Of a DNA stretch of 64,000 bases, positions 1-11,062 are shown piece after piece. Location: positions 4,464,001-4,528,000 of the forward strand of contig JAHREC010000018.1 of the NCBI GenBank assembly GCA_020081605.1. Reading direction: 5' to 3'. A program made the translations under genes and the position numbers. Position 1 is the first letter of the stretch. The number at the start of each line of letters is the position of its first letter. The notes under the pieces were generated by a model. The model had not been told where the DNA came from and did no database searches. It saw nothing but the letters and a program-made list of their open reading frames with translations. This DNA is from Albifimbria verrucaria. Its lineage: Eukaryota > Ascomycota > Sordariomycetes > Hypocreales > Stachybotryaceae.

Positions 1-1247
1 TGAGGTTTTCAAGGCCCCTGAGGTCAACGAGCCTTCCAAGTTCCCTCCTCTCAAGCCCATCGACCTCATGCAGCTCCCTGACGCTAAGGAGCCCTTAGTC
101 CGAGACCTTGTTCACATGCTGAACGATCTCATCCTGGTCATCAACGCCGACGGTGCCCACGGCAAGTATGCCACCACCATTGGCAAGGCCAAGGGTGACA
201 TTGCCAAGGTAGGAGACAAGCTGAGGATCATGAAGGGTGAGGTTGAGAAGAAGGCTGCCAACGAGGTTCGAACCAAGATTACCGAGTTCGACAAGGCCGC
301 CAGCGACTTGATCGAGCGGGTTGAGAAGGCCATGATCAGCCAAGAAATGGAATGGCGAAGGGAGTTTGAGGAGGAGATGCAGAAGGTGCGAGACAGCTAC
401 GATCAGCGAGTCAAGCTGGTAACGGAGCGTGAGAGGAAGCTTAACGAGGAGAAGCTGCAGAACCAGCTCCTGGAGCAGGCCATCGCACTGAAGAAGGAGT
501 TTGTCAGTGACGTCAAGGCCCGCGTCGAGGAGGAGCGGGACGGCCGACTTGGCAAGCTCGCTGACCTGACCAAGGCTGTCTCTGATCTCGAGAAGCTGGC
601 CGTTGGCTGGAACGAGGTTGTTGACACTAACCTCAAGACGCAGCAGCTGCATCGTTGCAGTTGAGGCTGTCCGTGCCAGCCTGGAGGATGCCCAGCACCC
701 TCGTCCTTTCATCCAGGAGCTCGTTGCGCTCAAGGAGATTGCCTCGGATGACCCCGTGGTTGACGCGGCGATCGCCTCGGTCAACCCTGCCGCTTACCAG
801 CGCGGCGTCACCCCACCCCTCACCTCATCGACCGATTCCGCAGAGTTGCCAGCGAGGTCCGTAAAGCGTCTCTGCTGCCCGACGATGCGGGCGTGGCCAG
901 CCACGCTTCCAGCTGGGTTCTGAGCCACGTCATGTTCAAGAAGCAGGGCCTCGCCGAGGGCAGCGATGTGGAGAGCATCCTGACACGCACTCAGACCTAC
1001 CTGGAGGAGGGCGATCTGGATGCGGCAGCACGTGAGATGAACGGACTGCAAGGCTGGGCGAAGACACTGAGCAAGGATTGGCTCGCTGAGGTTCGCAAGG
1101 CACTCGAGGTTCAGCAGGCTCTCGACGTAAGTTTATGATATTCCCCGATGTTTTTTTTTCTTTCTTCTCTTTCTCTTTTGCTCATGCTAACTCTCATGCC
1201 AGGTCATTTCTACAGAAGCGCGTCTCCAGAGTCTGAGGGTAGATTAA
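1..1247 (+). CDS. MIC60: MICOS subunit MIC60 (mitofilin), 3' part
   Basis: MIC60 is the inner-membrane core subunit of MICOS and shapes crista junctions. The 5' part, with presequence and membrane segment, lies outside the window. Base 2 onward encodes a long, charged coiled coil (Lys/Glu-rich), followed by the conserved C-terminal mitofilin domain, recognised by [12 protein letters not shown] and by [15 protein letters not shown] followed by [12 protein letters not shown]. One intron, 1127-1202 (GTAAGT...CCAG), precedes a final exon that ends in RLQSLRVD and TAA at 1245-1247. The frame breaks twice: near 650, where TQQLH should run straight into [11 protein letters not shown], and near 805-815, where the frame of [20 protein letters not shown] takes over. 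Both are single-base-type shifts with family sequence on each side, so I infer assembly errors. Identification as MIC60 is from the C-terminal domain and is strong. Confidence 0.93.
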
Positions 1248-1790
1248 ACAGTCTCTTTTGTTATGTATATTGGTCCTAGAAGGTTGTCTAGCCAGGGCTG
1301 GTAGCCTGTGTATTAGATAGCAATAGACATTCAGGCGAGGGGCAGTAATACTTTTGCCGCCATTTGTTCTGTTTAATCCGTTTTACATGCCGATGAAGAG
1401 TTGTGCTGCGGATGAAATGGTGGTTAACGTTATGTTCAGAGTCGTGCTGTGTGTAGTGAAACATGATGCTAAAAAGGGCCTGTAATGCTTGACGATCAAC
1501 CCCCACCAAGGTGCAGCTCCTACAGCTCATCCCAGCACAATCACCTACCCTGCCAGATATTTCCTAACTCGGGGCCTCAGATGACCAAGAAGCTCCAAAG
1601 TGATTGCGTCAAGAAGGCTCAATTTCAATGCCGCTGCAAAGTAGGATACACGAATGATTAGCACGGAAACCTCCGCGGTGAGATTAAATATTCCATTGGA
1701 CAAGTCACCCTGAGACCTACCGGCGGCAGTGTCAGCGAGAACCAGACCCTACCCAGGACTCGTGGATCGCGACCACATCACGGCATCAAG
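1248..1790. other. Intergenic, MIC60 to FPGS-a
   Basis: No coding frame is supported here. It should hold the MIC60 3' UTR and the promoter and 5' UTR of the folylpolyglutamate synthase gene that begins at 1791. I see no RNA gene or repeat. Confidence 0.6.
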
Positions 1791-3254
1791 ATGCAGCCCA
1801 CGGGGAACCGCCTTGTCCGGGTGGCATCGCGCACCTATAGCGACGCTCTGGAAAAGTTAGGCGAGATTGCCTCGAATCGCAGGACCACCCAGCTATTTGA
1901 CAAAACCGGCGACAAAAACCTCAATGCTGCTGCGCTTCCAGAAATGAGGGACTGGCTACGGCGGGCTGGTTACACGCCTCAGGATCTCACACGCATACGC
2001 CATATCCATGTCGCGGGCACCAAGGGCAAAGGTTCCGTCTGCGCGCATGCGACGGCCATGCTGCGGCAGTACGGGTCGGTAGGGACTTACACAAGCCCGC
2101 ATCTAGTCAGCCCGCGCGAGAGGATCGCCATCAACGGAGAGCCTGTGGGACAGGAGCTGTTTGCAAAGGCCTTCTTTGAGGTCTGGGACAGGTTCACCGA
2201 TGCCGCGCGGAGAGAAGCCATGCCTGCTGAGCAGGCCGAGGGGTCGGCTTCTAAGCCCTTCTACTTTCGCTTCATGACCATTCTCGCTTGGCATCTTTTC
2301 CTCACCCAGAAGATTGAAAACGTGGTCATGGAGTGCGGCATCGGAGGGAGTATGACGCAACCAACATCTTACCCGCGGAGGCTGTATCAGCGGCGGTCAT
2401 AACGCAGCTGGGCATCGACCATGTCGCCATGCTGGGCGACACGGTAGAACAGATCGCATGGCACAAGGCCGGTATTCTCAAGCACGGCGTGAAGGCGTTC
2501 ACACAGAGACTCGACGATCAACCAATGGTGATGCAAGTCCTAAGGGCTAGGGCAGCAGAGAATGGGGCCGACTTGCAAGAAATGACGGTTGACCAGGTAC
2601 GGAGCTGGGGAGGTGTTGAGGGCGGTTTGAAAGGCGACTTTCAAAAGTACAATCAAGCTTTGGCGGTTATGGCTGTACGTGAGCATTTAGGATTGGGGGC
2701 CAGTTCAGATGCAGCGCTGTTGGATATACCGGACAAGCTGATAACAGGGTTGCGGGAGGCCAAGCTCAGGGGACGATGCGAAGTGCTTGAAGCTGCCGAT
2801 ACAAGATGGTACCTCGACGGTGCGCATACCAAGGACAGTCTGGAACAGGTCGCCCAATGGTTCGTCCAGAGTCTAGGACCAGACGAGTCGGCGGTGTTGA
2901 TATTCAACCAGCAAGAGCGAAACGCATCAGAGCTGCTGGCCGGCTTTCTTGCTGCGGTATCCAAAGCCGCCGGACGAGACGACGTGTTCCAGCATGCGTT
3001 ATTCACGAGGAACGAGCTTACCAAGTCAGCGGTCGGAGAGGCTCGTGATCTAAGCGTGCAGAAAGACGCTGCGGGTGTTATGCGCAAGACCGTGCCAGCC
3101 TGTAACACATCGACCAGGGATAACATCCCAGAGACGATCGAGAAAGCAAAGGAGCTGGCCGCGCAAGGGCCAAGGCACAAAAGGTGCTCGTTACGGGAGC
3201 TTGCATCTTGTCAGGGGTATCATGCAGACTTTGGAGCCTGACAGTATCTTGTAG
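1791..3254 (+). CDS. Folylpolyglutamate synthase paralogue a
   Basis: FPGS adds gamma-glutamyl residues to tetrahydrofolates using ATP, retaining them in the cell and in mitochondria. This intronless gene of about 488 codons shows the Mur-ligase fold motifs in order: the P-loop HVAGTKGKGSVCAH near residue 75, TSPHLVSPRERIAING, a GIGG(E)YDATN metal and substrate loop, LGIDHVAMLGDTVEQIAWHKAGI, and YLDGAHTKDSLE. GTKGKGS rather than GTNGKGS favours FPGS over dihydrofolate synthase. Apparent indels occur near 2345 (a missing G in a G-run inside GIGGEYDATN) and near 3170-3205. Past these, the expected ending VLVTG(S)LHLV continues to TAG at 3252-3254. The Arg-rich first 30 residues could be a mitochondrial presequence; this is inference. 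A second FPGS gene lies on the other strand, with only 87 bp between the two stop codons. Confidence 0.91.
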
Positions 3255-3341
3255 CCATCTACACTCTATCATATGGTGAAGGGAAGGTATTCAACATTAA
3301 TAATAATCATAGCTCATACGCAGTAATCATATGTAAGCAAC

Positions 3342-5152
3342 CTAAAGAGCATCCGCTTTCTCCAAAATGCCCAACACTCCTCCCACCAGGTGCAGGCTGC
3401 CGGTGACGAGTACATGCGCAGACTCGCCCTCCCCGAGCTCTGCTCCCAAGGCTCAGGCGTGCTCTAATGCCTGCTGGATCGTCGGCACCGCCTCGACATG
3501 GGCGGCGGGATCCATTGAGGACCATTTGTCGGCGAACTTGCGCTGCAGCGTCATCTTCTCGATCTCGTCTGAGTCGACCTGGCGGTTGACCAGGTCACGC
3601 TTGTAGCCGGCCTGGGCGTAGGTGACGTTGGTGCAGAACAAGACGTGGTCAAAGGCCGGCTTGCCGTCACCCCTGGCCCGCTGGGTGGCTTGGTGCATCT
3701 GCTCGAGGAAGTCGACGGCCTCAGAGCGGCTTTGCTGGTTGAAGATGAGGATCCTTGGGCCGGCGCTACGAGCACGTTAGCTGTGGGTTGCGTAGGACAC
3801 TGTATGAAGTCTGGGATTCTTACGCTTGCGCAGTTTCGCCAACAAACCACTTCGTCGACACCTTCAGGCTGTCGGCTGTGTGTGCGCCGTCGATGTACCA
3901 GGTAGTTTTGTCTTCTGCCTTAACCTCGCAACGGCCCCTGAACACCACGTTCTCAAGCCCTTCGACGAATTCCTGAGGCAAAGCTGCATCTGAAGGGGGC
4001 GATATGCCCAGTTTCTTTAAAGCAGCTTCGGTGAGCGCCACAGCTAGAGAAGCGTTCTTCTTCTGAAACTTCTCGTTGGGTCGGATGCGAACTCCGCTCA
4101 GTCGGGGTCGATATCCAAGACTTTGAGGTCTACGCCCTTTTCCTCGGCTCGGTTCTTGAGAACCTCTGCCGCCTCGGGGACTTGCTCGATGGTGAATGCA
4201 GGGCTTCCTGGCTTCATGATGCCTGCCTTGTGCCAGGCGATCTTATCGACAGTGTCGCCCAGGACATAAACGTGATCGATGCCGAGCGTGCTGATGCCAG
4301 TGGCGGCGGGTGCCTCAACCACGTTGGTTGCGTCAAACTCGCCGCCGATTCCGGTCTCGTAGACTGCCACATCGACGCCTTCGCGGAGAAAGACGTGCCA
4401 GCTCATCAGGGTAAGATAGCGGGCGTACGGCGGCCGTGGTTCAAAGGCTTCGTTGGCGTCCTTGTCGGCATTCTGCTCGGCGGCTGAGCCGAGGAGGTCC
4501 CAGACCTCGAAGAAGTACTTGGCAAAGAGCTCCTCTGTGATGGGCCTGGAGTTGATACGGATCCGCTCACGCACCGAGATGAGGTGCGGGAGATGAAGAG
4601 TCCCGTCTTGCGAGGAGTGAATGTGTGAGCTGGTACTGGGCCAGTATTGAGTCGACAAAGGCGCATGTGCTTCCCTTGCCTTTTGTGCCGGCAACGTGGA
4701 CCACGTTCAGCCGGGTGAGGTCACTGGACTAAGCAGTCGTCAATCCTGGTGATTCATAGCATATAGAGTGGGCAGCGTCTTATAAGACTCACTGTGTAGC
4801 CGATGCGGTGGAGATATTCGCGCATGGCAGCGACTGAGGAGGCGCCTGGTTTAACGCCAGCCTTGCGACGTGCCTCAAGCACCGCATACGGCGTTTGAAG
4901 AGAATTGAGGGCATCTACAGCCTCCTACAGACGAGACGTTAATTCAGCTATTGTCGGCATCACACGCTTTGTCGAAGCGCTCCCTGATGAGAGGCAAGCC
5001 AGCGCAATACTCACATTGTAGGATCGGGTTGCGGACGCCATTGTGCGCAGGCCAGCAAGTCGCAAGGACGGAGGTGCAGCTGCTACGAAGAGGTTCGCGA
5101 TGCAAATAGCCGGCCGCCTCGACGCATGGCACTGTTGCAGCAGCAGCAGCAT
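3342..5152 (-). CDS. Folylpolyglutamate synthase paralogue b (MET7-like)
   Basis: This is a second FPGS, convergent with the first. Derived exons on the minus strand are 5152/5041-5015, 4924-4793, 4728-3824 and 3765-3342, with GTGAGT, GTGAGT and GTAAGA donors. Motifs are VVHVAGTKGKGSTCAF, PHLISVRERIRINSRPITEE, YETGIGGEFDATNVVE, LGIDHVYVLGDTVDKIAWHK, WYIDGAHTADSL, ILIFNQQSRSE and VLVTGSLHLVGGVLG. Two in-frame starts exist. ATG 5041 gives MASATRSYN, a cytosol-like start. ATG 5152 adds about 37 residues rich in Ala, Leu and Arg without acids, which resembles a mitochondrial presequence. Frames break near 4600-4640 and near 4095. An in-frame TGA at 3453-3455 interrupts the C-terminal domain just before the conserved ALGAELGEGESAHVLVTGS segment; a CGA to TGA change would explain it. 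It is either a decaying copy or a victim of base-call errors, and I cannot decide from sequence alone. Confidence 0.9.
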
Positions 5153-6695
5153 CGGACCGGAGTTTTGCGCCAGCCAATGATGGCGGCATCAAAATGGTTT
5201 GCTGCTCTGCGAGCGATGGCCGGGGTTGCGTGATCTGCAACGGAACTAGCGGGCCCAGCCAGACTCCAACCACGGCTACGGCCTTCAATCATCTTTTATG
5301 AACCGCATGGCTGGCGTGTGGTCGGCGAAAGCAGAGTTTTGGTTTTGTTTTGTTGTTTGGGTTTTCCCATGGCTGTTGAGGCCATCATTATGGCGGTGTC
5401 TGCAGGCCCCGCCGTGTGTTCCCATCATCGCACCGCTCCGCATACATCATCAGCCGGCAGTGGAAGGGTGAAACATTCTTTGGCTTTGGTGATTGCATGA
5501 GCATAGCACTCGAGGTCATCGGCATTACTGATGGGAGCCAACTACACACGGCTGTTGTTTGCTGCCTGTTGAGGCGGATATGAAAATTTCTACAATGGGC
5601 TTCATTCACAGAGATTCTAGCAGCATCAAGACAAATATTTCCATAATCCAAATATTATTATTATTCATTCTATCAATGGTTCCTCTACTGCGCAGTTGAT
5701 TGCCCGTCTCGTGAAACGCACTCGCGTCCCAGCTATCTCAAAGACCAGGCGTAAACCACCGCTGTTCGAAGCGACCATCAAGTCTGAAAGACCCTTCCTC
5801 GTCCCGTTCTCACGTCGATGCGCACCTATCAACTTCTCATTGTTAGCCATGGTTCTCGCAGGAACAATGCAAGTGATGAAAGAAAACATGTATCCTGAAG
5901 TCATACATCCAAGGAAGGTTGAACGCTCACTGCTCGTCAAAAGGCTCTTAGACGGCTAGCGTGGAAACTGCGAATTAAGATGGAAATTTAATCATGCAAG
6001 GGAAGTAAGAAAAACGTTGCAAAGTTCTGCAAACTTACCAGATGAGCTGTGAGCAGGTCCCTGGGTTGCTCGCTGCCATATTGTTAGATATGGAGGAGTG
6101 ATGAAGTTGGAACAAGAAGAAGGTTGCAGAAAAAAATTTGGCTCTGATTAAATATTTGCAGAAACGCGGGTCGCGGTCTGCACCTTAGGCGTCTAATTAA
6201 TCGCCTTAGTGGGGCTTTTTTCTCGTTTTCTTTCTTCACGTCTCCATCTGCAAATTGGGGACCCATCCTACCCTATAGCTAACTTCGATTGGCAGTGTAG
6301 AAACCTGTCACTTTCACCTTGCTTATTGTATCGATCTGCTTAGAATCATGGACCACTAAGTTTTCTAGGTTTCTGTTTTTATCTTTTATTTTACCCTTTA
6401 TCTCTTTCGGTTTTCCAAATAACCACAGGTTGCCGTGGGAGGCGAAACCGGACTGCTTGAAACCCAGTTGTAAATATCACAAATTCAGCTTCACGTTTCA
6501 CGTCTACATCGATCACATAATAAGAACACACCTTAGTCGGCTTAATCTCATTCAATGGAACTTTTCAAACACTTTTTTCTCGCATGGACCCATCACATCG
6601 CTAGCCTACCCACCCGCTCCTCTGCTTGATGCCACCACTCATAACAGACGCCGTATATCCATACGATTGTACACAACAAAGTAAAAAAGTGCCGA
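5153..6695. other. Gene-poor intergenic region
   Basis: These 1.5 kb carry the promoter of FPGS-b and the 3' flank of the GFA gene. A CAG/CTG trinucleotide run starts just inside FPGS-b near 5138. Frames here are short, mostly begin at non-ATG codons and resemble nothing I know. One weak exon-like signal at 6039-6079 on the minus strand is listed under findings. Confidence 0.5.
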
Positions 6696-7776
6696 TTATG
6701 GGATAGAATAGGTAGACTCGTGACCATATTTGGCAATGGACCATGCCTTTGAACCCTCGTTAAGAGCGTCGGCAAATTCTTCGTCGTACTCTCTGCCACT
6801 CTCCAAGTGAGCGATTCTCGATCGCCAAGTCAACCAATTATCGGCCATAGTTCCTCCGGAGCCCGGAGGATGCCCGTAGCAATGTCCACAATGTCTTGTC
6901 CCTCGCCAGGCCGCCTTAGTTCCGTCCAGTAGAAGACGGTAGCACCGCACTCGCCGCAGAATGATCGGAGGACGCCAGGAGAGGACGAATATGTCTTGGC
7001 CGTTCCGATCTTCAGGTCCGACTTGATGGCGGGTTCGCACAACGAAAGGGGAACAAAAGTCCAACCCACCACATGCGTACCGTGGACGAAGCGACAGGTG
7101 TTGCAGATGTCCATCGTAGCCATCCATTTCTTATCATCCAGAGGTGAAATGTATTTTTAAAGAAATCATTATCCTTCACCTCCTGGGTTGGACGCTTGAT
7201 CGTAAACGACACGCCCTCACAACGGCATTGCGCTCGGAGTCGTTCCTCACCATCCTCACTGAACTCGGGCTCAGCTTCGACAAGCTTGGCCCTAGGATCA
7301 TCGTCGGGCGGGTTCCAATCAATGAACTCGCGCCCTCCAATGTGCGACAGCATATTGACTATGCCGCCGTCCTTGGTAGACTTGCTGAAAATGTGTTTTT
7401 CAATTCGAAAATTGCTGGGACCATGGTCTATGAATATGGAAGTTGAGACTGCCCACCTCGCAGTGACACGATGTGCAGAGGCGATATGAGCTCCACAAGT
7501 AGCACAGAATTTCCAGACGGCAATGCTGTCTGTGACGTAGTCCTTAATCGCTGCCTCTGTGGAGGGAGCAATGAATTTGGGCGTAACGCCCTCTGGAATA
7601 TTCGTGTGAAAGACACATGGAGAACCGCTGTTGAATCGGCATATGCTGCAGTGACAAAGGCGGACAGGAAGAGGGAGGGTTGAGGTGGGAACATCAATAG
7701 TGAAATGGACAGATCCGCAGTGGCATTTGGCTTCAAGCGTCTTTAAATCGACGCCGTCGACAGTGGATTCAGCCAT
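6696..7776 (-). CDS. Double GFA/CENP-V-type zinc-binding protein
   Basis: The protein has two tandem GFA (glutathione-dependent formaldehyde-activating enzyme-like) domains of about 150 residues, a common architecture in fungi. Domain 1 shows the zinc-ligand pattern CHCGSVHF, then LCHCSICR, then CATCGAHI. Domain 2 repeats it as CRCEGVSF, then CNTCRFVHG, then CGECGATVFY. ATG at 7776 opens MAESTVDGVD without introns. Frame changes occur near 7130, where DDKKWMATMDICNTCR should follow the first frame, and near 6845, where the conserved tail DNWLTWRSRIAHLESGREYD resumes, ending at 6696. The substrate is unknown; GFA-fold proteins are poorly characterised beyond binding zinc through Cys clusters, so the name describes the fold only. 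The gene is divergent from the URI-like gene, with about 460 bp between start codons. Confidence 0.88.
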
Positions 7777-8234
7777 ACCAGAATGCTACAAAAGTAGATG
7801 GGATGGTTGAGAAGAAACGGTCAATGTTTGATATTGACAAGAGGGCTGTTGGAGAACAAGGAGAGCAGAACAGATGGGCGAGGGTCGAAGGGTTTCCTGA
7901 CTATAAATACTTACATTACATATAATAACTCTCTATATAGGAACGACCTGTTAGTCACACCGAATTGATCCCCATTTTATGATGGCTTGTCTTCAAAAGG
8001 GCGTATAACAAGAGGAGCTGAACCTCATTGCTACAGGTACGAGGTTACGAAGTAGGCAGGCGGAGGTGCGTGTTAGTCTCAAGATAGAGCTGCAGAGGTA
8101 CGTACCTTGCCCATCACCGCTGTTTTTCCGGAGCCCCAGTGCTTTGGGCATAGAGGCGGAATTTCCTCATCGCCTGCCTGTGACTGACGTTTTTTTCCCT
8201 CTCCCAACCGGGGTCCTTGTTTCACTTCTTAACC
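7777..8234. promoter_or_regulatory. Divergent promoter, GFA gene / URI-like gene
   Basis: This is a 458 bp gap between two start codons on opposite strands. It contains a perfect 12-bp palindrome AGGTACGTACCT at 8096-8107, about 130 bp upstream of the URI-like ATG. An almost identical palindrome sits at a similar distance upstream of SPC105. It is AT-rich near 7905-7945, with TATATA-like runs. Confidence 0.5.
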
Positions 8235-9966
8235 ATGTCTGGCGTCAAGGATAGCTTCCTTGACCTCGAGAGGCACCGAGCGCAACTCGAGGACAACATC
8301 AACGGCCTGAAGAAGGCGTTGACACACTGGCGCACATGGGATCTCGAGTACGAAGCTCTCAAAGAAGAAGTTGAGGCCGTTCCTGCTGGCGATGCCGACG
8401 CTAGCCAGGCCACGGAGCTTCGTCGCATCCAGGACGCGTTCGAGGGCGAGCTTCTCGACAAGGACGAGGTGGCAGAGATTTTTGGCCAGCAGAAGCTGAA
8501 AACTCCCAGTCAGATTAAGAACATCCTCGAGCGGCGCATCGACTATGTCACCAAGAACATCGAGACGCTGTCCAAACAGCTCGAAGGCCTTGAGAACAAG
8601 TATGCTGCCGCTACCGTCATCAGCCAGCCGGATGCCACGGACGAAGATGGACAACCGATCACCGAAATTGTCGAAGAGCTTGACGAAGATGACAATGTCC
8701 TCTCCTACCGGCTGATGCAGCCTGGCGACTCCATGTCACATGTTCGTGATGCCCTCGAGAAGGCAGGCGTCAAGAACGTGGAGTCCCAGGGTCTACCTCG
8801 CAAGAGTCCTCTGAGCTTCAGACTGGTCAGCCCTCCAAGGCTGGAGAGGCTGCTCCTTCGGAATCACAAATTTCGAAGAAACCAGCATCTTCACAGCCCA
8901 CTCCTAAGAAAGGGGTTTCGTTCCACGAGGATACTAAGCCTGGCCATGAATCTCCTCCCAGCCCTCAAATGTCGAGGACCGCAAAGCGTGTCGCACGAAT
9001 AATGGAAGATGCCAAGGCTCAAGAGAACTGGACCAGCGACGCACCCGTCATTCCCGACGATGAAGATCCCGAGGATGCTGCTTTGCGTCAAGAGATGCTC
9101 AAGTACAGCATGGGTGAAGTCGGTGCCGTTGTTGCCGAGCTTCAACTCGAGGAGATGGAATCTGACGAGGAAATGGAGGACTTTGGCTACTCGGACGAAG
9201 AGGACGTCGAAGAAGAAGACCAATATGGTCGATCAAAAGGCAGTGTTCTTACCGATGATTATCGAACACGCATGCTGGAACTCGAGAAGAAACTCGGCAT
9301 TTCGTCTCGGTTTACACAAGCCCCTGTGGAAGTCGACGAGGACTCAGATTCTGATTCAAACGATGAAGGGGTCGGTCGCATCGTCGTCAAGCATGAACCC
9401 TCTTCTGCAAAACCTATTCCAGTGAGCCCTGCACCTCCTAAGTCGGCACTCAAAGTGCAGTCTCGGAAAAGAAAGGTGTACGTTTCTCCGAGAATCTGGA
9501 TATTGCGCCCGCCGAGCAACCTGCAACCAGCCACAAGGCAAGCCCGGATCAACCAGTCGTTGACCCACTGAGCGATGTTGTTGAGCGCGTAGGAGCCGCT
9601 AAGCCCGCCCCGGCTGCATCAGCTCGAAAGCCGTCCCGTTTCAAGAGATCCAGGGATGATCTGCCACCAAACAATGGCATTCCCAAGGGACCTTTTGATG
9701 TTCCAACCCGTTTACTTGATGAACCTAGAGATGAGACACCTACTGGCCCCGAAGGCCAGACTATCGCCGACACACTGGTCGAGAGGGACACACCCTCGAA
9801 ACCTGTACACTTTGATGACATTGATGACTCCATGATTCAGGCCGAAGTTGCCGACGAGCATCAACGACTGCGCAGAAAATTCATTCAGCGCGAAGGTGGG
9901 TTCCTGAAAGAGGAGGAATCTGCCATCCAGCCTCTAGATGAGACTGAAGGAGGAGGGAGCGAGTGA
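8235..9966 (+). CDS. URI/Bud27-like unconventional prefoldin protein
   Basis: URI/Bud27 is an unconventional prefoldin subunit that binds RNA polymerase subunit Rpb5 and helps assemble polymerases and link TOR signalling to translation. The ATG at 8235 opens a prefoldin alpha-type coiled coil (DLERHRAQLEDNINGLKKAL, then VTKNIETLSKQLEGLENKYA). This is followed by a low-complexity acidic region (EEMESDEEMEDFGYSDEED). The C-terminal part is of the type fungal databases call DUF3835, with ARKPSRFKRSRDD, GPEGQTIADTLVERDTPSKP and a closing VADEHQRLRRKFIQREGGF segment. Frame shifts near 8795 and near 9480 separate these blocks; reading across them gives one protein of about 575 residues ending at TGA 9964-9966. 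The domain order supports the family, but exact orthology with Bud27 is inference. Confidence 0.8.
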
Positions 9967-11062
9967 GTCGTTTCAAGGCAGCTCGACTATCTCAAAAATA
10001 AACGGCATTTTGAAGTTTCAAAAAGGCCTTCTCTGGACTGAAATGATCGGTACCTGACTAACTTGCACTGCATGCCTGAGCTAGTCGGTGACTGGCATCT
10101 GCGTGACGTCCGAGTGGTAACATTGCTTACACCAATGCTTTCTTGCTAACCCCATTCTTAGCCAGACATGGACCCCAAATGGCTCCTGTCAAATCGTAGG
10201 TGCATAGCCCGTGGGTCGAACAATTGATTGCTGGAAGGCGCCAATATCTGACAATTGATGGGTTGCAGCTCTCACTCTGCCTCTCATTACTGCGCATTTC
10301 CTATAGCAAAACACTGCCGATGTCTCTGACGCCGCTACCTTTGGCTTCTTAGCCCCGGTGGTTTTGGCGATTCGTTTACTCTGCAACATCCCGTATAAGC
10401 TTGAAAAGAGTTGTATCAATTATTTGCGCCCTTCTCAGCCCTGTGCGTCCTTGACGGTGTCTCCGGTGCCACGTCCCCATAGTTTGTACGGTGATTGACA
10501 CTGGTCCCCCATCTGGCCTCACATCCGGAAGTTCGGCACCAGCCCGGCATCTCGGCCTCTGGCGCCACAAATCGGGACCAGCCGCGTCATTTACGCTTGG
10601 ATGTAGGACGGGCGAAGTCAGCCTGATCTGCCCTGGACTTGATTGTCTGATTGAAGATGTGTCGCTTTCGGCGATGAGATGCCGTTGTGCTAAGGTTAGT
10701 GCCGGGGCCATCCGAGACGGCATATTCTAGAGTTTCGTGGTCGGCAAAGCGGCACCCCTGAACCACGTCAGGTAATGCGCCTCGCATCAATGCTGTGGCA
10801 CGAGGCGTATAGCTTGGATAAGCTAGGGTCGCCATGTGAAGCTGTTGAGCAAGATTGGTTGGTGGCTACTGCAGCTGAGGCCTCATTCCAGGGCGCCGAA
10901 GGGGAGCGAAGTACCTTGACCGACTTGCCGTGGGTATATATTTTGTAGCTGTGACAGAAAGACCCATCTCTGAGCTTATAAACCGCATATCTTGATCTCG
11001 TCTCCAATTCAATACCATCGTCACCTCTTCTCGATACCACACTTATACACAAATCATCCAAA
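9967..11062. other. Intergenic, URI-like gene to small Cys-tailed gene
   Basis: These 1.1 kb have no supported coding frame. The right end is the promoter of the small cysteine-tailed gene, with a TATATATTTT stretch near 10936 and a C/A-rich leader (ACACTTATACACAAATCATCC) directly before the ATG, typical of well-expressed fungal genes. Confidence 0.5.

Noticed and set aside
95..784. 229-codon open frame antisense to MIC60
   Set aside because: It mirrors third-position G/C bias of the plus-strand MIC60 coding sequence; no domain and no splice structure.
6319..6684. 121-codon plus-strand frame
   Set aside because: It begins at TTG, has low-complexity hydrophobic content and no splice or domain support.
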